A stretch of 64,000 nt of DNA from Microplitis mediator (Eukaryota; Arthropoda; Insecta; Hymenoptera; Braconidae), in NCBI RefSeq assembly GCF_029852145.1, contig NC_079972.1:16056986-16120985 (forward strand), written 5' to 3'. The stretch's first letter is position 1. Each line of letters opens with the position of its first letter. The translations under genes and the position numbers were made by a program. The notes under the pieces were generated by a model. The model had not been told where the DNA came from. It did no database searches and saw only the letters and a program-made list of their open reading frames with translations. Below are positions 1 to 10,128 of this stretch, one piece after another.

Positions 1-70
1 GTGAAAGCTTTTAATAGTAAAGGAGATGGTCCTGGCTCTGATCCTGTCATAACTCAGACCCTTGAAGCCG
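1..70 (+). CDS. Dscam-family exon a: end of an FN3 domain
   Basis: Open from the window edge in frame 1, encoding the G-strand end of an FN3 domain (NSKGDGPGSDPV). It ends in phase 1 before the donor gttagt. This should be FN3-2 by the family order. Confidence 0.8.
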
Positions 71-3000
71 GTTAGTATAATAACAATAAATATCATCATC
101 TATTATTTGAAAATATAATCATTAGTTTAAATGATAAATGAGTAAATAGTGTCGGGTGTGATTTTAATCAATTTAATCTATTAAAATACTTAAACTAATT
201 AGCATAAGTGCCTGTAAATTTTTATACGTCTAAGGAATTTATGATATTTTAAACCAGTACCGAGTTCGCCGCCACAAAACATTGCATGTACAGCACTGAC
301 TGGTCAAAATATTCAAGTTACGTGGAAAGCTCCCCCGTCTGATAAAATTCATGGTATAATAAAGGGCTACAAACTTTTATATGAACCGGCTAATGAAGAA
401 AGTACTGAAACTTTGGGATCAAGAGATACCAAGATTACTCAAGCTCTTAGCACCGTTTTGCACGATCTAAGACCTTACACAAACTATACCGTGCAAATTT
501 TGGCTTACACAAGAGCCGGTGAAGGTGTTAGTAGTACGCCCATCTCATGTATGACTGAAGAAACTGGTAAATATTTTATAAAACATCAATTTTTTGTCAA
601 ATAAATATATTTAAATTTAATAAACCAATGTCTGAAAACTATCGATTTAAATAACTATTTAATCTTTTGAATGAGTTATTTAAAAGCATGTACGACATGT
701 ACACGCGTACACTGTAAAAAGAGCGGTGTTAAAAATGGACTCGTTTTAACTCCGCCCGGTGTTAAAATGAAATTACATCGGTGTAGGAGGAGTAATACAC
801 CGGTGTTAAAGCGGGGTAACAGTAAAAATATTCACAAAATAAAATATTTTAACACCGGTAAAGAATATCTACACCGGCGGCGGCGTTATTTTAATACCGG
901 TCTAGAATATTTACACCGGTGGCGGCGTTATTTTAACGCCGGTACAGAATATTTACACCGGTGGCGGCGTTATTTTCACACCGCTTTCGGGGATAAATTT
1001 AACACCGAAAATTTTAACACCTACACCGCTTGGACTTACCCCGGTGATTTTTTACAGTGTATAAATTTATAAAAATAAAAATAATAAATTTGAATGTAGT
1101 TCCAGACGTTCCTGAGCGTGTTAAGGCAGTTCCAAGTGCCGAAAATGTTGTTATTATATCGTGGTTGCCACCAAAACGACCCAACGGTATTGTCACAAAG
1201 TATACCGTGTATATACGAGCGCTGGATCAGGGCCAAGAAGTAAAGATCATTAAAGACTTTTTGCCAGCTCGAAGTTTGCACTACGAAGCCACGGGGTTGA
1301 AACTACGGGAATCTTATGAAGCATGGGTCACTGCATCTACCAAAGTAGGAGAAGGACCCAGCACTCCGGTCATCAAACTTCAGCCAAGTTCTACCGGTTA
1401 GTAACCGCGATACTTGATAATTTATTCTCTAACATAATTATTATTCCGGGTACATTTTATCACCATTCAGTAATAACAGTTAACTCTATTTTGTTATTAA
1501 AGTTAATTATTATACTTTAATTCAAATAATAATAATAATAATAATAATAGCGATATCTCGAGGTGCATTGAGCTATAAAATTTTATTAAGTAACTTGATA
1601 ATAAAATGAGACAGCGAGAAAAGAAATTGATCCTGAACGAGTTACTGGTGGTGGTGTGGAGGAAGTACAAGTTAAACAAGAACCAGAGAAATAATTAGTT
1701 CCCTCTCGACAAAGTTTATAGTACGGAGGAACGTTTAAAGTTACAAGAATGTAATTTTCTTTTGTGACTATAGGTTTACATATAAAACTTTTTTATTATT
1801 TTATTTTATTCTCTCGTCAATCGTCGGCGCTATTCCTTCGGCAGTTCTTATTTCTTATACTTTAAACTTTATTTAATTATAAATAAAGAAGCTACTTTAC
1901 GACTACAATAAATTTACTTTACTTTCGTTAATTGTTTTGTTAATAATTAACAATTACTTAAATTTATTTTATTTTACTTTTTAATTTGCGGAATTGGAAT
2001 CTTGATCAAAGGAAATTTATTTTTATCCCGACGATTTGATGTAATTGTTAAATATATCTTTGATTTTTAAAAATATTAAATCACGGGCAAGTTAGTAGTT
2101 CTGTGGTTCGACTTATTAATTAACTTTTTTTTTTAAGAATAAACTTTAGATTGTAGCTCGATAAAATTATTTCATTAAATTTTAATTAACTTTTCGTAAT
2201 TAGTTCCAGCAGCTATTGTATCTTTTGGAGCTCCAATAATAACGTCTTGGCGTGTTGACGTAAGATTTCATTGTTTGTGTGTTGGAGTACCAGCGCCCAC
2301 AGTTGATTGGCGATTGGGGGATGTTAAATTGCAAAAGAATCAAAGGTCTTTAATTAATAGATTTGTTTACGTAATTAATAGCAGTTTATATTTATTTTTA
2401 TTTATTTTTTGCTGACTTTAATATTTTTTACTCAGAGTGGATATCGGAGCAGATCATACATTGATTTTGAGAAACGTACAGCGAAGTCAAGAAGGAAATT
2501 ATTCATGTCATGTTAAAAATTCACTGGGATTTGATGAAATTGTTTATAGTTTACAAGTACAAGGTAAATTATTTATAATAATTATTTTATTGTTTAAAAT
2601 AAAATTTAATTAAGTAAAAAAATACGGAAATAAATAACCAGCAATAAGTAAATTACGGATATATTTTATAAATATTTGTTTGTTCAGTCAAGAGTAAAAC
2701 ACAACTAAAAGTAAACTTTAAATTGATCTGACAAAAAAATAAAAAAAAACAAAATTAATTTACTTTAGATAAAGATATAAAAAAAAAAAAAATGTTGTTT
2801 GGGAGTTAAAGTTTGTTCAGCGTTATGAGATACAGCAGATGATGTTTTTGTTGGCGGGTATATAAAGTTATAAGTTTTAATTGACAAACTTTACGCATAG
2901 TTCCACCAACACCTCCGACGCTTCTTGCAACTGGTACAACAACTGATGCGGTACAGTTACAGTGGAAACAGGGAGATAACGGGGGCGCGCCCATAAAGGG

Positions 3001-5971
3001 ATTTGTGCTGGCTTATCGTAAGGAATTCGCAGAATGGGAAGAAGTTATGCTTGACAGACGTGCTAGCACCCATTTGCTCGGGGGTTTGCAGTGCGGCACT
3101 AAATATCAATTTACTTTGGCTGCTTTCAACCGCATCGGCAGCGGGAGTGCAAGTAAAATGGAAACTGCGCGAACTAAAGGCTCTAAGCCCATTCCTCCCC
3201 ATAAAAAACATCTCATACGGACCAATATGACTTCCGTTGTACTCGAACTGACTTCATGGCAAGACGGCGGCTGCCCATTACTCTACTTTGTTGTCGAGTA
3301 CAAACGATTACCCGGCGATTGGCTTCTTGGTAATTATTTTAATTATTTTAAATTATTTATAAATTTTCATACCAGCAGTTTTATTTTTTTTATATCCTGC
3401 CTCAGGCTTTTCATCGTCTACAGCCTATTTTTTTTATTATATCATTAAAATATTTTGTTTCTTTTGTAAACTCATCAGTATGTATGCATAGATATGGATT
3501 GGATAACGCATTATATTATGCTCGTGTACTTTAATGTTGAATAAATAACAAGAGTATAAACGTTAAATGAATTATTAAATTTATTATTCAGGTATATAAT
3601 AGCCGAGAATCGAATAGAGGAAAGAAAAATTAAATATGGAATATTTACTGCGGAAAAATATTACTTTTATTATTTTATGGGATAATTTTAGTAGTAACAA
3701 AAAATTGATTTATATATTTTTTAGTATCGAATAATGTGTCACCACAATCAAGATTTCCTATTGTCAATTTGGAAAGCGGAACAAGCTATGAATTACGAGT
3801 GACAGGATACAATAATGCCGGATCAACTCAAGCGGAATACCTATTTAGTACAACGAGTCCTGGCGATTTAACGAGAATTCATGACGGCCGGCTGCCTGAA
3901 ATAAAGGTCACGCCGGTCTATTTCGATGCACAAGTACTTGCGCCCAGTGTTATATCTGTTGTTGCTGTTATACTTGTCATTGGCGGTGTTTGTTTTTGTC
4001 TTAAAACACGTAAATAATTATTAGACTAAACCAACCAATTATTTATTTATTTATTTATTTAACTATTTGTTTGCTGGATAAACAATTGTTTATTAAATTT
4101 AAATAGATTCTCTGAGAGGCAGAAGAGGTAATGATCCAAGTTCCCAAACACAAGCGGCATTAGATAACAAACACAATATGGAACAAAGAGAACAGTATTA
4201 TGCAACCGTACGTAAGCCTAGTCAACAATCCCCTTGTCGGGAAGTAAATGCATTGGAACGGATACCCGAGTACTCGGAAGACATTTATCCGTACGCAACA
4301 TTTCATTTACCAGAGCAAGAAAATCTTTCAGCAAATCCAATACGACAGGCGTATTTTTATGAGAGGAGTGAAACAATGTTGCAAGGCGCTCAGGTACACT
4401 TTCAATACGCAATTAAACTTTTATATTTTAATTATAATTTATCTTTTTACTGTCCAGATCGATGTTGATCAGTACACAAAAGTACGAAGTCGTTCAAGAC
4501 GCAAATCAAAGTCATTCAAGTCTGAGTCTGAGGAATACGACACACTTGGCTCGGACAGTGACACCGAAGTTGGGACAAGCAGTCGCACAGAATCATCTAA
4601 TCACCTTGATGATTCGGCACCGACGTCTATTTTAACTCGCTCACCAGGACCTAATTCCGGGCCCCAGCGAGGCCGCGAGCAACGACTTGCTATTTTTCCA
4701 AGGCCGGTTCATCATAGTAAGTTAGTATTAGTATTCAATTGTTTGTTAATTATTTATCAAGGGAAAGCCGGGTAAGATGAGTCCATTATACAAATAACTG
4801 CTTCCTTGTAAATTATTCATTAGAACTGAGTTTATAGTTGGCTTAAAAATGCCCACCTCAAATTTTATATTAAAAAACAAATTAATTAAATACGACTGTA
4901 ATTATTTTAATTAATTTATTAACTATTAAACAAGGGTTTAAATGACCATTTAATCAAGACTTATCTAAAGCTGATGCGAAATTAATTAAGTCGATTCAAA
5001 GTGTACTTATAGGATTAAACCGTGTTTACATCCATACTAACAGACCAACCGAAAACTTGAATATTCAAATTATCGTTTTTTTTTTAATTTTTCATTTATT
5101 TCAAAGTGAATAGATTAAAAATCTGCTTGACGTTTGAGGTGTGCAATAAATATGGGATAAAATGGGATACTTTTTATGAAAAATAAAAAAATATAACAGA
5201 TTTATTTGTATCCCATATTACCCCGCTTTCCTCAACATTAATAAATAATAATAAATAAGTATTTAAATAATTTTGTTTGTGGATTTTTTTTAGATGTACT
5301 ATACCACACTCACGAATCAAGTACATCAACCGAGCCGTCACCAATTTCTGAAAGAAAAACCTTTCCTAGATTAGAAAAGCAACGGTAAATTTCTAGATAT
5401 ATATACAATTAGTTGAAGCATTGCGATGATTAAATTTATGATGATGATTATTAATTATTTAATTTAAAGAAGTCATGTAATAACACCAGATGTTGGTGGG
5501 TCAAGAGTTGAAAATATAATACGACCGTCGCCAAAAAATTCAGATGGAACAACTGGAGTGCGTTCTTATTCGGCAGCACCCTCGCCAAGTCATACTGCCA
5601 CAGGTTCACGATTAAATGCATCATCAATAGATCGACACAAAGAAGCCCCAGTGGGACGTCGATCGGTTGAGTCATTGTGTTTATTCAATGATCCACAACA
5701 AGTATCATCCTCATCATCAACCTCAACCTCAACCTCACGCAATTATCAACGAAACGCGAGATTACGCTCAAGAGAGCAGCAACCGCGCGAAGACTGGGGT
5801 AATGAATTATCCACATTAGAGCTCAAACCACCCTCAGGGTTCATGGATGCTCATGAAACAAGCGAGGCGGAATGTGATATTGATATGAAGCTCAAACTTC
5901 ATAGAAAACGTTCCGGACCTCTTTCCAACTCGCTGTCTAAATCACCCAAAGACTTTACAATCACTGTCTAA
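1..5971 (+). CDS. Dscam-family cell adhesion receptor, C-terminal part (11 exons, 5' truncated by window edge)
   Basis: Down syndrome cell adhesion molecule family receptor: a homophilic cell-surface protein of neurons and immune cells with the usual order Ig1-9, FN3 1-4, Ig10, FN3 5-6, membrane segment, cytoplasmic tail. Eleven exons join in one open frame (1-70, 258-566, 1100-1396, 2204-2345, 2436-2563, 2901-3329, 3725-4009, 4107-4393, 4458-4716, 5294-5384, 5470-5971; 2799 nt, 932 codons plus stop), with GT-AG borders and matching phases. Domains seen in order: end of one FN3, two full FN3, one Ig split over two exons, two FN3, a single membrane helix and a ~370-residue tail ending in ITV, a possible PDZ-binding end. 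The FN3-FN3-Ig-FN3-FN3-TM order is diagnostic for Dscam. No duplicated alternative exons are seen in this part, unlike the alternative exon arrays of arthropod Dscam1. I cannot settle the paralogue; a Dscam2-like gene is possible. The 5' exons lie outside the window. Confidence 0.9.
258..566 (+). CDS. Dscam-family exon b: complete FN3 domain (FN3-3 by order)
   Basis: Acceptor aaaccag at 251-257, donor gtaaat at 567. It encodes a full FN3 fold with the B-strand tryptophan (VTWKAPP), C-strand GYKLLYEP and the F-G region LRPYTNYTVQILAYTRAGEG. The exon is phase 1 at both ends, the usual one-exon-one-domain arrangement of FN3 repeats. Confidence 0.9.
710..1059. mobile_element. MITE in a Dscam intron (TIR CACTGTAAAAA, TA target duplication)
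   Basis: 350-bp element with ends CACTGTAAAAA and TTTTTACAGTG, flanked by TA on both sides (708-709 and 1060-1061), as expected for a Tc1/mariner-type non-autonomous element. The inside is GC-richer than its surroundings and repeats ACCGG-containing phrases such as TTTACACCGGTGGCGGCG. The open reading frame across it is a by-product of this repetition. A longer relative lies at 6277. Confidence 0.85.
1100..1396 (+). CDS. Dscam-family exon c: complete FN3 domain (FN3-4 by order)
   Basis: Acceptor gaatgtag, donor gttagt. It encodes ISWLPPKRPNG, KYTVYIR and the terminal STKVGEGPSTPV of an FN3 domain. The acceptor lies 41 bp downstream of a MITE inserted in the preceding intron. Confidence 0.9.
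1525..1548. repeat. (AAT)n microsatellite in a Dscam intron
   Basis: Eight AAT/ATA trinucleotides in the intron between FN3-4 and Ig10. No other role is visible. Confidence 0.8.
1609..1694 (+). pseudogene. Coding-like fragment of unknown origin in a Dscam intron
   Basis: A short GC-richer stretch, open in one frame, encodes an acidic C-terminus-like peptide containing EIDPERVTGGGVEEVQVKQE and ends in TAA. Joining it to Dscam is unlikely: it would place a stop between FN3-4 and Ig10. It may be the end of a retrocopied gene or a chance ORF. The rest of the intron (1700-2203) is AT-rich with nothing recognised. Confidence 0.25.
2204..2345 (+). CDS. Dscam-family exon d: first half of Ig10
   Basis: Acceptor cgtaattag, donor gtcttt. 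It encodes the first Ig cysteine (RFHC) and the core tryptophan (PTVDWR). It ends in phase 2 and joins the next exon to complete the domain. The donor is weak (gtcttt) but the only one that keeps the frame. Confidence 0.8.
2436..2563 (+). CDS. Dscam-family exon e: second half of Ig10
   Basis: Acceptor tttactcag, donor gtaaat. It contains the second Ig cysteine in the typical setting (EGNYSCHVKNSLG), pairing with the cysteine of the previous exon. An Ig domain between FN3 domains is the mark of the Dscam family. Confidence 0.87.
2901..3329 (+). CDS. Dscam-family exon f: FN3-5 and start of FN3-6
   Basis: Acceptor ttacgcatag, donor gtaatt. It covers one whole FN3 domain (VQLQWKQGDNGGAPIKGFVL to AAFNRIGSGSASK) and the first strands of the next (SVVLELTSWQDGGCPLLYFV). 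At 429 nt it is the longest internal exon here. It is GC-richer than its introns. Confidence 0.9.
3725..4009 (+). CDS. Dscam-family exon g: end of FN3-6 and transmembrane segment
   Basis: Acceptor tttttttag, donor gtaaat. It encodes the FN3 end (GTSYELRVTGYNNAGSTQAEY), a short juxtamembrane stretch and one hydrophobic helix (VISVVAVILVIGGVCFCL) followed by KTR, a basic stop-transfer signal, so the tail is cytoplasmic. Confidence 0.9.
4107..4393 (+). CDS. Dscam-family exon h: cytoplasmic tail
   Basis: Acceptor ttaaatag, donor gtacac. It encodes a polar, low-hydrophobicity tail with several tyrosines (QYYATVRKP, DIYPYATFHLPEQE), possible adaptor or SH2-type sites as in other Dscam tails (inference). 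Confidence 0.8.
4458..4716 (+). CDS. Dscam-family exon i: Ser/Arg- and acidic-rich tail segment
   Basis: Acceptor tactgtccag, donor gtaagt. It encodes YTKVRSRSRRKSKSFKSES followed by an acidic EEYDTLGSDSDTE run: disordered cytoplasmic sequence. Confidence 0.8.
4761..5234. mobile_element. Diverged MITE-like element in a Dscam intron
   Basis: Imperfect inverted ends: left GGGAAAGCCGGGTAAGATG, right reading inward GAGGAAAGCGGGGTAATATG. The inside is AT-rich and non-coding. It fills most of the intron before the 91-nt exon. Target duplication not clear. Confidence 0.5.
5294..5384 (+). CDS. Dscam-family exon j: short tail exon
   Basis: 91-nt exon between acceptor ttttttttag and donor gtaaat, encoding a Ser/Thr/Pro-rich piece (ESSTSTEPSPISERK). 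It restores phase 2 for the last exon. It is too short for simple ORF searches and was found by frame and splice sites. Confidence 0.72.
5470..5971 (+). CDS. Dscam-family terminal exon with C-terminal ITV
   Basis: Acceptor tttaaag; 502 nt to a TAA stop. Contains a Ser-rich run (SSSSSTSTSTS), a charged segment and the C-terminus DFTITV*. The last three residues fit a class I PDZ ligand (T-x-V), fitting the idea that Dscam tails bind PDZ scaffolds. Confidence 0.85.
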
Positions 5972-6154
5972 AAATTATAAATAAATTATAATTTTAATTA
6001 AATTTATAAATTTTATTGTTCTAAATGTCAAGACTTATGTATAACAATATTGAGAGTAAAATCTAAAAAACAAAATAAGTTAATTATTAAGTCAAATAAT
6101 TAATTAAATATCTTATTGACTAATTATTAATATTATTAAACGCTATGTATATTA

Positions 6155-6160
6155 AATAAA
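6155..6160 (+). promoter_or_regulatory. Likely polyadenylation signal AATAAA of the Dscam-family gene
   Basis: AATAAA in AT-rich sequence about 185 bp after the stop, within a plausible short 3' UTR and upstream of the MITE at 6277. The position fits, but the motif is common in such AT-rich DNA. Confidence 0.45.
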
Positions 6161-6276
6161 CAAATCATATTTTTTTAAACTTTTCGTTGTTTTATTGCTC
6201 ATATGTCGCCAATAATTTACAACTTATTCGATTATGGTAAAGTATAGTATAAACCATATTTCAATAATAGTAAATA

Positions 6277-6687
6277 CACTGTAAAAAGAGCGGTGTTAAA
6301 AATGGACTCGTTTTAACTCCGCCCGGTGTAAAAATGAAATTACACCGGTGTTAAAAATACCGGTGTTAAAGCAGGGTAAACTGCGTCCGCTTGGATTATT
6401 AACTTTAAAGATTATAAAACACAAAAAATGTCAGTACTTTATGAAAATTAATAAAGAATATCATTTATTAACACGTATAGTGATCGAGTAAGTAAAAATA
6501 TTCACAAAATAAAATATTTTAACACCGGTCTAGAATATTTTCACCGGTGGCGGCGTTATTTTAACACCGGTACATAATATTTACACCGGTGGCGGCGTTA
6601 TTTTAACACCGCTTTCGGGGGTAAATTTAACACCGATAATTTTAACACCTACACCGTTTGGACTTACCCCGGTGATTTTTTACAGTG
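6277..6687. mobile_element. Second copy of the CACTGTAAAAA MITE, downstream of Dscam
   Basis: 411-bp element with the same ends and orientation as the intron copy and the same TA flanks (6275-6276, 6688-6689). It differs by extra AT-rich sequence (about 6380-6490) and fewer internal ACCGG repeats, so the two are related members of different length. Confidence 0.85.
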
Positions 6688-6689
6688 TA

Positions 6690-8061
6690 CTCTTTGGCGA
6701 AGAGAAAAGGTGGAGGTCAATTTCAGAAATGTAATTTTGCTTTGAATACAGTTGGTCACTACGGAGGTCAGTAGACACGTTCCTCCGGTTCATTATCAAC
6801 CGAGTATTTGATTCGAGATATATATATTGTCATATTGTCGCGAAATGTCCATGCACTGAAAATCATTTCCCGAAGAGAAACTATTATACCTATAAAAAAT
6901 GTTTTTTTAGGTACTCGAGTAGAAATTTCCAGGGTTTTTCTATTAGAGGACACTGTATTGAACAAAAAATGTTAATATTATCTAGAGTTATTCCCAACGA
7001 GCAAAATTACAGGCCACTTTCCGTAAGAATACATGAGCAGCATTCTCCCTGGCCCGACCAGGCGTCATAAGTCAAATTAGATTTTCATTTTACCGTGATT
7101 CGGGCATCTAGATCGGAAAAATCCTAGAAAATCAAGACTCACTGACTTATGCTGAGAAAAACAACCGACCGAAGCTGTGGTTTTACTGGTTTTAGATATT
7201 ACTGCTGCAACCTGTCGTCAACTTTTTTGGAAAATTCAAGGAAAACTTTTCATCAACTTACGGTTATCGAGTGAATTTAGTTGTAACCATTACGTGATGA
7301 AATTAAAAATGTTGTTATTGGGTGCACTCCGAAATGCGCTGCGAGCAGCTGCAGCACTACGCATTTCGGAATCCTTATTAATTATTAATTATTTTTATTA
7401 CTCGCAAGGTAAATTTAAATATTTGAAAAATAAATTATGAGATATTGAAGAAAATTAAAAATCGTAAGTCAAAATAAAATGGCGGCAGAATATGATAAAA
7501 AATATTTAAAAAATTAAAAAAAAACACTTAAGTGTTTGAACAAACCTTGGTGGGGAAATAATATGCAGAAGGGTATCCTAATACACTTGGAGATTCAAAT
7601 TAAATTGCTCCAAGTGCATTGCAGCTAAAAAAAATTCACTTAACTGCTATTTCTCACCAGACGATGCCAGATGATTTTGCTCAGGAACTATGAAGATATC
7701 AACATCAGCAATTCGCAACACTTGACACTAGCACTAAACACTCAACACTTAACGACACCACAGACACTTTCCACAATTAAAATTTTACAAATACTGCACA
7801 TTTTAATTAAACAATGAGTATGAGCAATAAATTTTATGGATAATTCCGCGCATTAACAACAATACTGTGTTTCAATTTTAACGTAAAGAAGGATCTGGAC
7901 TACTACTGCCGTAGTCGATGATACTGACTGCCGCTATTGGACCGCCAGTTGATATAAACCAATCGATTTGCGATTCATTCTCCCACCCCCACTTTAGAAA
8001 AATTTGAACGTTGAACACAGCAACGCGCAGTAGCGCCAACTCAGCGCGAAATTTCAAAATT
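6690..8061. other. Intergenic region between Dscam and the palindrome, with two hairpins
   Basis: No convincing gene. Two short inverted repeats are visible: 7328-7370 (stem TCCGAAATGCG / CGCATTTCGGA with a GC-rich loop containing GCAGCTGCAGC) and 7584-7616 (stem CACTTGGAG / CTCCAAGTG, 15-base loop). The open stretches here (for example 7177-7440) show no domain and have AT-driven composition. Confidence 0.5.
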
Positions 8062-8106
8062 AGAAAGCACCCAATGAAAAAAAAAAGCCAGAACCAATGT
8101 TCTAGC

Positions 8107-8116
8107 GCGCATGCGC
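8107..8116. promoter_or_regulatory. GCGCATGCGC palindrome near palindrome tip, L1
   Basis: Perfect match to the NRF-1 / erect-wing type core GCGCATGCGC (family knowledge). The same 10-mer is kept in R1 (29128-29137), L2 (40824-40833) and R2 (62123-62132), and a further copy lies at 40380-40389. It could act as a promoter site or as part of the element end. Confidence 0.4.
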
Positions 8117-8639
8117 AAACATTTAAAAAAATAAAAAATCTTTCAGAAAACATTCTGCAGAGATTTTTTTTTCTTTTCAAAATATATATATATATATATA
8201 TAAAATTGAAATTTATTTTTCTCATTTAATTCTTCACAGTAATATTCATTTTCTGTAAGACGAATGTCATACAAGAAATAAATATTTTGAAGAAGAAGTG
8301 AATAAAAAATTTAAATAATTATAAAAAAAAAATTATCCATAATATGTATGCATAAAAAAAAAAAAAAAAATAAATAGATATTTTTTTTCATAATACATAT
8401 TTTTTTCGTTTATTTAACTGCATAAATGCTTATTATTTATAATATTTACCTGCGTTTATAAGAATTCTTCGGCTTCTTTTTAATTATAGTTATTTCTCAC
8501 TTTCTTATATATACTTATTTCTACTTATAAACTAAAAGATTGAATTAAAAATAAAGGGAAGGTTTTTTTTTTCAATTATAAATGCTCGATTAAAAATAAT
8601 AAAAGTAAAAATTTATTATTTAAAAAAAAAAAAAAAAAA

Positions 8640-8882
8640 GCGGCTGAGGACCGACTTCCTATACTGTGCGCATTCACCTACAATTGTATTTATTTAAAAA
8701 TACAATTGTAGTGGTCTAAGCTATTTTCTTTTGGTAGAAAGAAAATAGCCCGTTTGGGAAACCTCGACACTGATAAAATACTCCGATAAAAATCCGATAG
8801 ACCCGGAATCTATCGGTTTAAATCGGAGGATTTTATCAGTGATAAAACCCGACCAACACAGTGGTCACTCGATTGGTGACCA
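8640..8882. repeat. 243-bp four-stem-loop block, arm L1
   Basis: Four inverted repeats in a row: 8678-8711 (CTACAATTGTATTT / AAATACAATTGTAG type), 8720-8749 (GCTATTTTCTTT / AAAGAAAATAGC), 8768-8841 (two-tier stem: CACTGATAAAAT with ATTTTATCAGTG, CTCCGAT with ATCGGAG, inner CCGATAG with CTATCGG) and 8862-8882 (TGGTCAC / GTGACCA). Flanked on the tip side by a poly-A run. Could be a structured RNA, a protein-binding array or a cruciform-forming element end; the sequence alone does not decide. Confidence 0.85.
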
Positions 8883-9467
8883 ACAAAAAAGCTAAATGAC
8901 AATAAATACAAAATATTATACAGTACAAAATTACGAAAATAAATACATAAAGAATATAAATACTGAAATTTTATAAATAAAATTTCTTAAAATTAAGACT
9001 TAAAAATAATACCCAGGCCCGGATATCGCAATAAAAAACATCACACACATTCATCATACAATTAAATAATAATCATACAAACTTAAAATTAAGAGGTAAT
9101 GGGAGAAAGGGGAAAAAATTAAATTAAACATAAACAACCAAAACCATGCAATCAAACCCGAATTAAAAAAAAAAAAAAACCATGCACAAGCCAAGCAATA
9201 ATAAAAACATGCCACTCGTACTCATTCTTACAAAAAAAATTATAAATTAAAATCTTAAATTATAAATCACTCCTACATCATCCATCACACTCACACCATA
9301 ATACAATAATTATATAATAGAAATTAAAATTAAGCTTAAATAAAATTAATAACTAATCTTCCTGGTCCTGGTCCTGGTCCTGGTCCTGGTTCTGGTCCTC
9401 CTCTTGGTCCTTGGCATCCCTGGGCATCCTTCAAGTTGGGCATCCTTCTTGTTGACTGGATCTGAAA

Positions 9468-9650
9468 CTAAAATATATACCCCAATAGATTAATACCGGG
9501 CATATATATTACTATGAAAAAAAAGAAGGATGTAGAAATAAATATGCACCAGAAAAAAATAATTAGAGCGGCGGTGTGTCCTTGGATCTGGACCACCTTG
9601 TCGTCAATGCTCAGCAGCATCACTGTCCTTGAAATTATTCTGGTCCTCAT
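9468..9650 (-). CDS. Conserved 60-codon ORF of unknown function, arm L1
   Basis: Hypothetical. A GC-richer, coding-like start (residues 10-28, MLLSIDDKVVQIQGHTAAL) is followed by a strongly hydrophobic stretch (residues 30-50, rich in F/I) that could be one membrane helix, then a stop. Just downstream on the same strand is an acceptor-like TTTCAG and a segment that in one frame gives a Pro-Gly dipeptide run from the CCTGGT hexamer repeat (9361-9397). The hydrophobic part comes from T-rich DNA and may be intronic rather than coding. No family recognised. Confidence 0.3.
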   Translation of the reverse strand: MRTRIISRTVMLLSIDDKVVQIQGHTAALIIFFWCIFISTSFFFFIVIYMPGINLLGYIF

Positions 9651-10128
9651 AGGCCAGTCATGTCAGTATAGATTCCAGTGGACTCTAGATTAGACACGTC
9701 ATAAAAGATCTACCAAAAAGTAAATCCAAACTATGTACCTAAACCTGGAAAAAAAAAATATTTAGAAAAAAAAAAAACAAAAATTAATTGAAAGCCCGAG
9801 TAACTTCAATAGGGTGAGGATTAGGTATGTCTCCGGAATCTTGAAAAAAATTAGAAAAAAATTATCCGTCAAAACCTAAAAAATTAAAAAAAATTAAAAA
9901 ATTAAAAAAAAATTCGTGATGAAATTACGGAACATTGCGAAATCTGTAGAAAAAAACAAAATTTTGATTTCTAAACCTAAAAAAAAAAAAGATTATGATT
10001 AAACATGTCGGGGCGGATCTCGTATCTTGTTTTATTTTATGTTTTCAAAATAATAATGCTAATAAAACTGAACTGTACGTGTAGCATTAGGCCACCAGCC
10101 AATCGATAAATCGAATCCCCGTTTTGAT

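Noticed and set aside
671..1072. 133-codon ORF with repeated RRRYFNTG phrases
   Set aside because: Lies within the MITE and its repeats; not a Dscam exon, because splicing from 566 to 1100 keeps the FN3 frame.
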